Below are positions 33,350 to 41,727 of a DNA stretch of 43,500 bases, piece by piece. The position numbers and the translations under genes are program-made. The stretch covers positions 64,001 through 107,500 of the forward strand of contig RPFO01001488.1 of the NCBI GenBank assembly GCA_009746045.1, given 5' to 3'. The notes under the pieces are model-generated. The model was not told the DNA's origin. It saw only the letters and a program-made list of their open reading frames with translations, and searched no databases. The number at the start of each line of letters is the position of its first letter. Position 1 is the stretch's first letter. This DNA is from Mesostigma viride. Its lineage: Eukaryota > Streptophyta > Mesostigmatophyceae > Mesostigmatales > Mesostigmataceae.

Positions 33350-34033
33350 ATGCCGAAGAAAGGGCCTGAATGGGATTTCGTTGTCGAGAAGAAAGAAGCA
33401 GTCACAGATGCTGTTAGTAACACAACGCAGTATGTGTCGAGGATGTTCTGTTCATTTTGCAACAAGAACTTCTCCTACAAGGCGGGGCCAATCAGCGTAT
33501 TCCGAGTCCGTGCACACTTTGCCGGAATCGCAGGGGAAGGGATGTTACCCTGCGACAAAATTCCACCGAATATCCGGAGCAGGTTTCTCAGGATTGCTAA
33601 CAACAAGTTGCAGAAGTCAGACGCCAAGAAGCATCACAATTTGAACAGGGCAATGGCGGAGATAGGAGGGGCTGCGCCGGCTGACTTGTCGTCGGTTCCC
33701 AGCAAAGGCCAGCTGAGCATCACCAAATGGCTGGTTCCCGTCGACGAACAAGGTGTCCAGCTGCTGGCTGCCGAATTTTTTATCGAGAACGGCATTGCCT
33801 TCAATGCGGCTGAGAGCGCCTCTTTCAAGCAGATGGTGGCCGGCATGATCCAGTACAAAGGAGGGCACGTCACCCCTCCTTCTCGGAAGTTGTTGGGTGG
33901 CTCTGCTGTTGTGCATTTTGTCAATGATGAATGTGTGTGCACATGTGTGTATGTGTATGGAGCTTGTTGTGGGATCCTTGAGAGCAAGGTCCTTGTGTCT
34001 TATATCCTCTGCTGTTGTGCATTTTGTCAATGA
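33350..34033 (+). pseudogene. hAT transposase N-terminal fragment with BED-type zinc finger
   Basis: From ATG 33,350 the ORF has a BED-like finger (CSFCNKNFSYKAGPISVFRV, then RAHFAGIAGEGMLPC: C-x2-C...H...C). The hAT linker region follows: LAAEFFIENGIAFNAAESAS, FKQMVAGMIQYKGGHVTPPS. These motifs precede the RNase H-like core in hAT transposases; the core is absent. The last roughly 45 residues come from a GT-rich 106-bp tandem repeat that may be intronic. Confidence 0.82.
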
Positions 34034-34112
34034 TGAATGTGTGTGCACATGTGTGTATGTGTATGGAGCTTGTTGTGGGATCCTTGAGAGCATGGTCCTT
34101 AGTTGTGTCTTA
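33901..34112 (+). repeat. 106-bp tandem duplication inside the hAT element
   Basis: CTCTGCTGTTGTGCATTTTG at 33,901 recurs at 34,007, each followed by the same GTGTGTGCACATGTGTG and GGAGCTTGTTGTGGGATCCT blocks. Confidence 0.93.
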
Positions 34113-34462
34113 TGTCCTCTCATGCATTATATAGTGGATGGCTTTCCTTACAATTAACTAATTAATTGATTCCTTACAGTTCCCGTTGCAGTAGACCTGC
34201 TCCCCCCAGCATTTAACAAATCATAATCAGATAGGATTGCAGGGCATAAATTAATGGAAGATGTTAATAAATAAGCATATACACCAAATTTCAGTTGCAA
34301 TAACTGCATGACCATCGTCAAGGAGCGTGCTAATTGGGTGACTGACAATTGGACCACAAAAACTGTCGCGTATTTTACCGCCGCGTATTTTACACCCCCC
34401 ACGTATAATACGCGTATTTTAGGTCCGCGTATTATACCCCGTACCCGTATTTGCCAACCCGG

Positions 34463-34470
34463 CGTCCCAT
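34463..34470 (+). repeat. hAT target site duplication CGTCCCAT (right)
   Basis: 8-bp direct repeat of 32,902-32,909. Confidence 0.95.
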
Positions 34471-34846
34471 GTTCCTGGGCCCCTACAAGGTTCTCACCAA
34501 GTTTGATGACGTCATGTTCCAGGTGGACGTCCCGGTGTCATGGAACCTCACGTCCAACCGTTTCCATCGTGACCAGCTCAAGTTGTACCACCAGAACACC
34601 ATTCAGGGTAGGGTCAACCCCCCGGCCCCGTTGGAGTTCAATCCGGACACAGGGGAACAGGAGGATGAGGTGGCTGCGATCGTGGGACACCGAGATGTCA
34701 AACGAGGTCGGGGGACCCAGCGACAATACCGTGTGCGATGGCGATTCGCGCAGCATGAGTCGGAGGACTCCTGGCGCACCCCTACTGAGTTAGCGGGTTG
34801 CGCCCGCTTACTGGAAGCATACAAGAAGACACACCAGTTGCATTAA
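34471..34846 (+). CDS. Pol: integrase C-terminal GPY motif and chromodomain
   Basis: MFLGPYKVLTKFDDVMFQVD contains the G-P-Y/F module. The end has DEVAAIVGHRDVKRGRGTQR, QYRVRWRF, EDSWRTPTELAGCARLLEAY: a chromodomain with Y-x-V-R-W and W-x-x-x-x-x-L. Chromodomains of chromoviruses direct integration to marked heterochromatin. Stop TAA at 34,844. The aromatic cage is partly changed (second position Val/Val-Arg-Trp context), so histone binding is uncertain. Confidence 0.88.
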
Positions 34847-35903
34847 TAGGCGGTATAACGGCGTGGTGGTCGGTATCGACTGGGAAACCCATGAGCGGGA
34901 GTGCCTGTGTCATGCGTGCGTGAACACGCTGGATGCAGGTCTGGCATTTCCACGGCTGTTGCTCCTCCTGATTCAGCCCGAGGTGCGGAAGCATCTGGAG
35001 AACTACTTTCCCCGATACCTCCCGTTGGAAGGGGCGTTGCGGGGCGAGAAGTGCATGCGCGCGGGTCAGTACTCGTTACGGCAGGCTCTGGATCGCATCG
35101 TGGCGATGGACGACGAGGACCAGGATGATGGGAGCGAGGGTGATGACTCCGACTCTGATGACTACCCTCCCCGTCCTCTTCCTCGTCCCCCTTCAAGGGA
35201 TCCACCTTCTGGGGGCTCCTTGGAGGGCGGCGCAGGACATCGTCCTGTGACGCGTTTCGAGGCGCCACCGCCGGCGATGGGCTGGGGGCGCCCCTCTGGG
35301 CGAGGGTCTCGCCCGCGGCCCACGGGTTGGGGCGGAGGCAGCCAACCAGATGCTCGGCGTGCTCCAGACCGGCCTGCACGTCGGCGCTCGCCCTCACCGT
35401 CATCGCGCTCGCGTTCCCGTTCGGACTCGGGAACGGAGGTACGCCCTGCTCGCCGAGCTTCACCACCACCTCGTCGCCCGGCGGATCGGCACTGGGAGCG
35501 CACGTGGGGGTCGGCGGTGGAATTGGAGCGAGAGTCTCGGCGACCGCGGTCGGATACGACGGGAGCTGCTCCGGCTAGGACAGAACAGCCGGCCGGGGGC
35601 GAGCCCCCGGTTGTGGCCCCCTTAGATCCTCCGACGGATGCGGGCCAGGAGGAGCCTACCTTCCTTGTCTCCTTGGAACCACCGGAGCCTACCTTTTTGG
35701 TCTCCCTGGATCCACGTCCCCGGCCTGCACCAGCCGGCTCATCAATGCCACGTCCTGCGGAGGGACACATCCGTCCCACTTCGTCGGGTCGACACTCGCA
35801 CCCTTCCGCGGAGGAACCGTGCCTACACCCCCTGGCAGCGACGCGACCTCGGGCCGCCGAGGATCCCAGCGGAACGGGCATTTGGTACCAGCGGAGCCCG
35901 TGA
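34847..35903 (+). CDS. Extra ORF 3a of the gypsy element, unknown function
   Basis: An open frame of about 350 codons follows the chromodomain stop in another frame. Its first in-frame ATG is only at 35,055; the earlier part (DWETHERECLCHACVNTLDA, RLLLLLIQPEVRKHLENYF) looks protein-like, so expression may need frameshifting, splicing or a non-AUG start. Then comes an acidic stretch (MDDEDQDDGSEGDDSDSDD) and a long Arg/Ser/Pro-rich disordered region with a repeat PTFLVSLEPPE / PTFLVSLDPR. No signal peptide or membrane helix is seen, so it is not env-like. It ends TGA at 35,901-35,903, overlapping the next ATG. I do not recognise a family. Confidence 0.6.
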
Positions 35904-36736
35904 TGCGTTTGGAAGCGCTCGTAGCTGCGGTACAATCAGGACAGGACCTGATACAGCGCCTGATGGTCCAGCACGGTCGTCAAGGCGATCATTCTGCTGC
36001 CACCTCAGTGGGCTATGATGCGGCCTCCCGAGCTCCTGGGTCATCTCACGAGGAGTGGTCATTGGGAGACTTCATACGGCCGGTACCGGGCCGAGTGGTG
36101 CGACATGGTGGGCCAGGACCGCGCACGGAGAAGCTCTGTGTGACATTCGAGGGGCCTCCGGCTTTTCAGGTTCCCCCGGGTACGCACCTACCTGCTCCTC
36201 TGGTGTTTCGCGCGGGTCCTTGGTTCGCTGTGGATCGCGGGGCTTACTGGGAACAGGTAGAGATCACCTTTCTGCCCCAAGTCCCCCTGCCCCTGCCGCA
36301 ACCCGACGACCCTCGTTTCCCCGCGGCGGTGGGGCATGTTGTGCGATTCGGGTCCGAAGACTGGTGGGATTGGCGCTATCAGGTCGATGGGGTGAAGCAC
36401 GTGGTGACGCCTCCCAAGGTGGCTCCAGCGGAGGGGAGTGCCTTTCTTAATCTGGTGGCGCCCGATATTGTAGGGGCCCGGACGGTGTCGATCAACGATG
36501 ATCACGTGCGTATGGAGGTTTTCCTGATGGGGGTGCACTTTGTTCGCGAGCACCGGTGTGGGGTGGTGGATCGGTCGGCGTTGACGCTCATGTTCACCCA
36601 TCCCCAGTACCTTGCTGGGTTCCTGTCTCTGTGGCCCCGAGGGTCGTGGGTGGAGCTGTCCCGGCTGGGTCGACAGAAGGTGTCCCCCTACCAGGTGGCT
36701 TTTGAGGCCATGACCTGTGTTCGCACCCTGGGGTGA
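35903..36736 (+). CDS. Extra ORF 3b of the gypsy element, unknown function
   Basis: ATG at 35,903 overlaps the previous stop as TGATG. The 277-residue product begins MRLEALVAAVQSGQDLIQRL (a short amphipathic helix) and has a compact-looking C-terminal part with regular hydrophobic strands (EKLCVTFEGPPAFQVPPGTH, WFAVDRGAYWEQVEITFL, VVRFGSEDWWDWRYQVDG, MEVFLMGVHFVREHRCGVVD). There are no membrane segments and no match I recognise. ORF 3b is -1 to ORF 3a, so one missing base could also have split a single protein of about 620 residues. Confidence 0.65.
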   Translation: MRLEALVAAVQSGQDLIQRLMVQHGRQGDHSAATSVGYDAASRAPGSSHEEWSLGDFIRPVPGRVVRHGGPGPRTEKLCVTFEGPPAFQVPPGTHLPAPLVFRAGPWFAVDRGAYWEQVEITFLPQVPLPLPQPDDPRFPAAVGHVVRFGSEDWWDWRYQVDGVKHVVTPPKVAPAEGSAFLNLVAPDIVGARTVSINDDHVRMEVFLMGVHFVREHRCGVVDRSALTLMFTHPQYLAGFLSLWPRGSWVELSRLGRQKVSPYQVAFEAMTCVRTLG

Positions 36737-37040
36737 TGATTTCACAGATGACCCACGCGGGGCGTAGGGCCCTCACTGAAGTCCTGTCGCAGCGACGTGC
36801 CACTAGCGGCGGACGCTAAAGGGGTTAGGATAGTTTTTCGTGACGGACAGCGGATTGATCCAGTCACCATCGGAGTCTTACTACTACGTCAGAGTTGGGC
36901 CTGTGTATCAACTTCTAGAGGAACTGGCATTACTAACCTGCGGGTGAACCGAGGTTGGGACATAGTACTCTTATAGTAGCGTTGTTTTTCCAAATATAAC
37001 TTGTACGGTAGGGACTACCGACCCCCATGGGGGGGAGGAG
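36737..37040 (+). other. 3' non-coding region of the gypsy element
   Basis: Between the last ORF and the 3' LTR I see no coding signal, only the polypurine tract at its end. Confidence 0.6.
37029..37040 (+). promoter_or_regulatory. Polypurine tract
   Basis: GGGGGGGAGGAG abuts the 3' LTR and would prime plus-strand DNA synthesis. It is preceded by CCCCCAT, forming a small palindrome. Confidence 0.85.
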
Positions 37041-37624
37041 TGTTACGTCCCTGCCCTTTTGGCCGGACGTAACAATGGAATAAATTACTAAGGCTGTTTG
37101 GTCTATTGGACTTGGGTTTTACGGACCTTGGCTATTGTGTGAATTGGACTAGTTATTTTGGTCCTAGGTTGTCCTTTTAGGGGCCGGCGCTGTGGCGCCG
37201 CGCCGGTTCTGAGTCTGTCAGTGGTTCTAGGCGTGGATCCTATAGTTGAGGGTCGATGTCGGCCCGGATCCTACGTGGAATGAGTGACTCGGATTGTTCT
37301 AAGGAAATTGGCGTGTATCTGCGCCGCAACCAACCTAGGTTAAAGTGGTCCAAGGACGAGAGTCTCGTCCTCTTGGTTTAATGAATGATAAGTGCGAATA
37401 CGCCTACACATTGAGCCCGGGGCATTATCCATTTGTAATTGGTATTGCTAGCCATTATAAGTGTGAACTAATTAGCTTGGCATTAAGCCGTGATGCCAGA
37501 TATCTCACGACTCACGTCGTGAAGCGCAACCTACTTTAGGCTATCTTGAATTATTCCTAATTCCGGCAAGAAGGGTCTTTTGCTACGTAGCTCAGGCTAG
37601 GTGAGTCTGGGCAGGGACGTAACA
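37041..37624 (+). repeat. 3' LTR of the gypsy element
   Basis: 584 bp, one substitution from the 5' LTR. It is preceded by a purine run and followed by the CTGGA duplication. Confidence 0.98.
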
Positions 37625-37629
37625 CTGGA
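37625..37629 (+). repeat. Target site duplication CTGGA (right)
   Basis: CTGGA immediately follows the 3' LTR and resumes the interrupted LINE reading frame region. Confidence 0.95.
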
Positions 37630-38548
37630 CGTAACACTAGTGTCAAAACTGAGGCGATGGTGATAGGGGCATCCAGTAAACCACCGCTGCCGCGCCTGCT
37701 CGACGGGACGAAGGTCCCGTTCCGCGACCGCTTCAAGCTGTTGGGGAGCTGGCTTCCTGACACCGCCGACGATGTGGACACCCGCATCGGCCTTGCCTGG
37801 GCCAAGCTCCGTTCGCTCACACCCTACTGGCGCTCGAAGGGCCTGGACGGGCACCGCAAGCGCATGCTCTTCAAGGTCCTCGTCCTCACGGTGCTCACGT
37901 ATGGCGCCGAGGCATCCGGACCCTCCCACCCAAACTGGCAGCTCGGCTCGACGGCACAGTTTACAGGATGCTCCGGCAGGTCCGGTAGGTTTTTCCGAAC
38001 GTCCGCCATCAGAGTCTTTGTATCATGGCATGCCTCGTGTTTCGGACGAGATTAGGCAGCGTAGGCGGATAGCATTTGTAGGACACCTTGCCCGCACCAG
38101 CCAGGTCGACACCACCCTTGGTCTGGCCGGCCCCCAGCGGCTTGGACAGCCAGGGCGGCACATTCTGACCTGGCCTGGCCCCAAGGACATTCCCAAAAGG
38201 GTAGGGAAACCTGTCACCAACTACGTTCAGATGTTGCTGGACGACCTAGTGGTCCCAGCCCAGTTTGAGCACCGCATCCACTCTCTCTCCCGTCTTTGGA
38301 CTGCCATGCAGGACAAGACGCGGTGGAAGAAGATTGTCAAGGCGCACACGCCCGACCCTGTGGGCAAGCCACCTCCCCCCAAGCGGAGGAGGCGTTTTGA
38401 TGAGTAGCGTAGGTAGGATTTTCTAGATAGAGTTAGGACAGTTCGATCACGCGGCTTCCTCCACCCCATCCATCATGAAATATGTGCTACATCATGATGA
38501 CCTCCCCACGGAGGCATGTTATAATTTAATTTAATTTAATTTAATTCA
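37630..38548 (+). pseudogene. LINE reverse transcriptase fragment, downstream part with 3' end
   Basis: It continues the LINE with VKTEAMVIGASSKPPLP, then FRDRFKLLGSWLPDTADDVD and RKRMLFKVLVLTVLTYGAEA (thumb region). The C-terminus has RRRIAFVGHLAR and LWTAMQDKTRWKKIV, typical of LINE ORF2 ends, and stops at 38,407. Frame breaks occur at the gypsy target site (one base missing after GACGT) and near 37,970-38,010. A (TTTAA)n tail at 38,522-38,546 looks like the LINE 3' end. Confidence 0.8.
38522..38546 (+). repeat. (TTTAA)n LINE 3' tail
   Basis: Five near-perfect TTTAA units at the end of the LINE fragment, consistent with a simple-repeat tail left by target-primed reverse transcription. Confidence 0.75.
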
Positions 38549-38706
38549 GTTAATTGACAGTAAATGAAGCTTCCCTCACGACTGTTCCCATGTTTTGTCA
38601 CAGTCAAACGTGAAGCCGATTGGCAATTACTAAGTAACCCGCCAAAAAAAGAGCCGAAGTCAGAGGGTTAAACACACTTGTGTTATAAAACGCAGGCACT
38701 GCGTGG

Positions 38707-38714
38707 CTGCCCAC
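38707..38714 (+). repeat. Target site duplication CTGCCCAC (left)
   Basis: Precedes CAGTGTTTT; its partner is at 40,823-40,830. Confidence 0.88.
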
Positions 38715-38928
38715 CAGTGTTTTTTTTAAGGTTTTCGTTACTAGTGGCGCTAGGCCACTTGTGGCGTTTCGAACTATGAAAACTGCAGTTTACTTGGCCA
38801 ATGTGTGGCTTTAAGCCAATTAAAATTGGGCTTGGCACGGCCACGTGTGGCGGGCTGGCTTTTTGGTGCAGCAAATGACCCTGCCGGCAGCGGGGTCAGC
38901 GCGGCGCGGCGCCGTACTGGCTGTATGT

Positions 38929-40131
38929 TGTTGTTTTTTTTCGGGGAAATGGGTATATTTTATTAGCCAATTATGGACCAAAGAGGTGAGAGGGGAAATG
39001 AGTATCAGCGAATCCTAATGAAGGTGGGCACACACACGTGTGGCGGTGACAGGTGAAAGGCTAATAGGGCGCGTTATTAGACCAGGGAAGCCATTGGACC
39101 TGAGTAATGTCGCCATGAGGCATACTGGTGAATACCTGATTACGGCCCAGTAGATCATGAAAAAGCTGGAGCGGGCTGGGCTTGTCGTTATTGGGCCCTG
39201 GGTCCCACACCCTGTGTTGTTCCTGAGCTAACAGCCAGTAGCGGCGCATAGCCGCATTCCATAGGTATATAAAGCGCCGGACTACGCCGCCGCGGGTATA
39301 CTCCTCGCGGACCTTAAAGACGGTCTCGTTGCGTATGGTCCATATCGCGTATAGCATAGTAGTGCGTAGCCATATCCATTCTGCTTGGGAAACTGAAAGC
39401 TCGGTCCCTGGTGTGCCAGCAATACCGAAAATGATGGTACGCACGCTGATTGGGAGAGTGGGTGGCGATGCCGTCCATGCGGCCCAGATGTTAATGAGCC
39501 ACGTCCAAACCCCAGGGAGATTACAATAAAGAAACCTGTGCTCAATGGTTTCACTAGGGTGCGTGCACAGGCATGATGCATCATGACCAAAACGCTCGTG
39601 GAGCGTAGCACAGACCCCTATCGCCCTATGCATCAAAAGGTGTTGTACATCAGTGGCCCTGCGGTCCACGAGAGGGTGGTCTACCGCCAGGGTAATCATC
39701 TTAACCCAAGTGTAGCCCGGCCAATGTATTCCCCAGCGGGCTCGGCCCGGATGGGGCTGATGGTACGTATGCAACAAGATATCATAACCCCAATCTGCGG
39801 TGTACTCAAAGATACATTTGCTGGTTCTGATGTCCCCCTTGGTTAAGACCCATCCAAATTCAACCGGGTCCAGATGTAGTAGATCGAGCCGTGTGTTGCC
39901 CACGTGTAGCCATGTAGTGCTCTCAACCGGGGATAATGGGTCCGGCTGGATCATGCAAGATCTTGGCACAGACCATGGGACTACGCGTATGCGGTGACAC
40001 TGGGAAGCTGGCGTGTACGCATATAAGGTGGATAGTTGATACAGACACCCATTGTGGCCAGAAATAGCGTCCAGCAGCTGTAGTTGGAGCCCCTCATGTG
40101 GCAGAACCGTATGTTGTTGTTGTTGTTTCCC
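38929..40131 (-). mobile_element. 5'-truncated LINE with 13-bp target duplication
   Basis: ACTGGCTGTATGT occurs at 38,916-38,928 and 40,132-40,144, directly bordering the insert. On the minus strand the insert ends in an A-rich tail (CGAAAAAAAACAACA) and starts inside the ORF2 region, as expected for a LINE that was truncated during reverse transcription. The 5' side also has an (AAC)n run. Confidence 0.82.
39061..39969 (-). pseudogene. LINE ORF2 C-terminal fragment with zf-RVT motif
   Basis: The 302-residue frame contains HERFGHDASCLCTHPSETIE then HRFLYCNLPGVWTWLINIW, the zinc-binding module at the end of plant-type LINE reverse transcriptases (C-x-C...E-x-x-x-H-x-F-x-x-C...W). It is followed by EWIWLRTTMLYAIWTIRNE, also typical. 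The RT core itself lies upstream of the truncation and is absent. Confidence 0.82.
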
Positions 40132-40822
40132 ACTGGCTGTATGTACACAAGGCGGGCGAGCGTCTCCGTCTCAGGCATCGGCGCCGGGCGTACTTGGTAA
40201 ATTAACAACAACGATTACTAGTGCCGAAAGTCGAATCACATTAGTCAATTCAGTACGGCTGGCGATAGTACCACCGATACTAAATATATCCGGCCCTCGG
40301 CCACTATAGATTCTCTGCTGCCCTTAGGCGGCGTGGGACACAACAACAACGGCTGGCGAGTGACTGAAGTGAGGCGCCAGCCGCCAGGCCGCCAGCCAGC
40401 TGAAGCCTGAACAGTGACAAAGCACACAAGCTGCAGTCTGCACAGTGCACTCTGGTCTCTGGCAGCGGGCCACTTGCCACTTGGCACTTGGCCGGGCTCT
40501 ACCGCCTCTACGTACATGCACTTATGCAGTCAGTAAGTTAGTCAGTCATAGTAGTACTCATAGTAGTATTCTTGTACTAGGGAGGCTTGTGGCGGAACGC
40601 CGGCCGGAAAACCGGCTGACACCGCCAATTGTGGCGTAACCTGTACTAGAGTGAACTTCAGGCACGGCCACCCTGTGGCGAAACGAAACTACAAAGTAGA
40701 ACAGCACGGCCAAATTGTGGCTTCTTGGGAGCCCTGTCAAAGTGGGTGGCACCGCCACATTTTGCCAAAAAAAGTGCCACACCGCCACATTTGGCGGCAT
40801 ATCGCCACTAAAAAAAACACTG

Positions 40823-40830
40823 CTGCCCAC
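40823..40830 (+). repeat. Target site duplication CTGCCCAC (right)
   Basis: Follows AACACTG; matches 38,707-38,714. Confidence 0.88.
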
Positions 40831-41002
40831 GGCGTGTTTTGCAGCCCGCCTTTCAGTTTGTCCACAATATCTGGCCTGGAAAATGGACTTGGGCCGGCTT
40901 TGACGCTGCAGCTGGATCGGGCTTGACGAGAGCTGTCGAATGCCGTATAGAAGTCCGTCAGAGGAGGAGGTGGTGGGCTGCTAGCCTAATTCTACCGTTA
41001 AG

Positions 41003-41071
41003 TTGCGTTCCCGCGTTAAGTTGCGGCGCCAAATTTTAGGGGGCGATCGCAACTTAAAGCGGGAATGACTG
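41003..41071 (-). repeat. Partial third copy of the CAGT...inverted-repeat end
   Basis: The reverse complement starts CAGTCATTCCCGCTTTAAGT and continues with the same CGTTAAGTTGCGG / GATCGC core as the arms at 24,313 and 41,349. It is flanked by TA on the right. Confidence 0.7.
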
Positions 41072-41163
41072 TAATCCACCCGGCTAAGGGCCACCTTGAT
41101 TGCAAAACTCCTGGCATTCGCAGGACTGGGCAGATTGGCGGGTCCCCTAATCCGGAGTCCGGA

Positions 41164-41349
41164 CGTCCGGACTTGGCCAAAAACGGCCTCCTCCGCAGCC
41201 AAAAGTAGCCTGACGCCTACAGTTTGGCTCAATACCGCGTTAAGTTACGATGGCAACCAGGCTTAAGTTACGGTCGCCGCCCACACTTGCGTCGTAACTT
41301 AACGCGGGAACGTAACCTTAAGAATCGTACCTTAAAGCGGGAATTACTG
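41164..41349 (-). repeat. Right arm of the long terminal inverted repeat pair
   Basis: The reverse complement reads CAGTAATTCCCGCTTTAAGG and aligns with 24,313-24,499 through to CAAGTCCGGAC. Many differences are transitions (GTTGCG to GTTACG, CGCAAC to CGTAAC). Flanking TA lies at 41,350-41,351. A further degenerate end-like motif, ACTTAAGGCGTGAATGCCTG, lies at 41,429-41,450. Confidence 0.75.
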
Positions 41350-41351
41350 TA

Positions 41352-41727
41352 CTTCGAACTCAGAATGCCGAAATCCTTATGCGAACCCAAACTTAAGACG
41401 TGAACAGAGTTAGAACTTTAGCCAACCCAACTTAAGGCGTGAATGCCTGTACATATCCTGTACAGTAACAAGCGACTAGGTTGAAGCGCCTTTTAATAAT
41501 CTTCGAATCTCGATCCTCGATCAGCAACCGGGCAACGTCATGGGCAACGGGCAACGACCAACGGGCTTCGCCCCCTCGGTTCGCTAATCAAAGCCCGTCG
41601 GGTCGTGGCTGCCGAAAATTGAGGCAAAGGCAGCTTTCCACGAAAAGGGTTGGAAGCATAGCACCAAATTGCTAGGCATTGAGCCTTCCCTGTAGGCAAG
41701 CGACACCTGTAGTTCCATCTACCAAAA
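41352..41727. other. Region upstream of the NCL-like gene
   Basis: Apart from the degenerate inverted-repeat relic near 41,430-41,455, no feature is seen. The 5' UTR and promoter of the exchanger probably lie here. Confidence 0.45.

Larger units (their letters stand above)
32910..34462 (+). mobile_element. hAT DNA transposon, 1,553 bp, nested in gypsy integrase
   Basis: The ends are CCGGGTTGG...CCAACCCGG (9-bp perfect terminal inverted repeats with extended similarity, TACGG-rich). Flanks are the 8-bp duplication CGTCCCAT at 32,902-32,909 and 34,463-34,470. Subterminal CGCGTATT / AATACGCG repeats occur at both ends (about 32,978-33,010 and 34,368-34,432), as expected for transposase binding. 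It carries a truncated transposase ORF and lacks the catalytic and dimerisation regions, so it is probably non-autonomous. Confidence 0.92.
25052..37624 (+). mobile_element. Ty3/gypsy chromovirus LTR retrotransposon, 12,573 bp
   Basis: The element has two 584-bp LTRs (TGTTACGTCC...GGACGTAACA), a 5-bp target duplication CTGGA, a leader, a small RNase H1-like ORF, gag, PR, RT, RNase H, integrase, chromodomain, two extra 3' ORFs and a polypurine tract. PR-RT-RH-IN order with a C-terminal chromodomain defines a chromovirus. Without the nested hAT (1,553 bp plus 8-bp duplication) it is about 11 kb, long for the family. The LTRs differ at one base, so insertion is recent, although frames are broken in this copy. 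Confidence 0.97.
38715..40822. mobile_element. Non-autonomous hAT-like element (2,108 bp including a nested LINE)
   Basis: The 14-bp inverted ends CAGTGTTTTTTTTA...TAAAAAAAACACTG are flanked by the 8-bp duplication CTGCCCAC (38,707-38,714 and 40,823-40,830). Near both ends are many GTGGCG/CGCCAC repeats in both orientations. Apart from the nested LINE it encodes nothing I recognise, so it is a MITE-like hAT derivative of about 0.9 kb. Confidence 0.85.

Noticed and set aside
34847-36736. Envelope gene in the gypsy element
   Set aside because: The position fits, but there is no signal peptide, membrane helix or fusion-like segment in either ORF.
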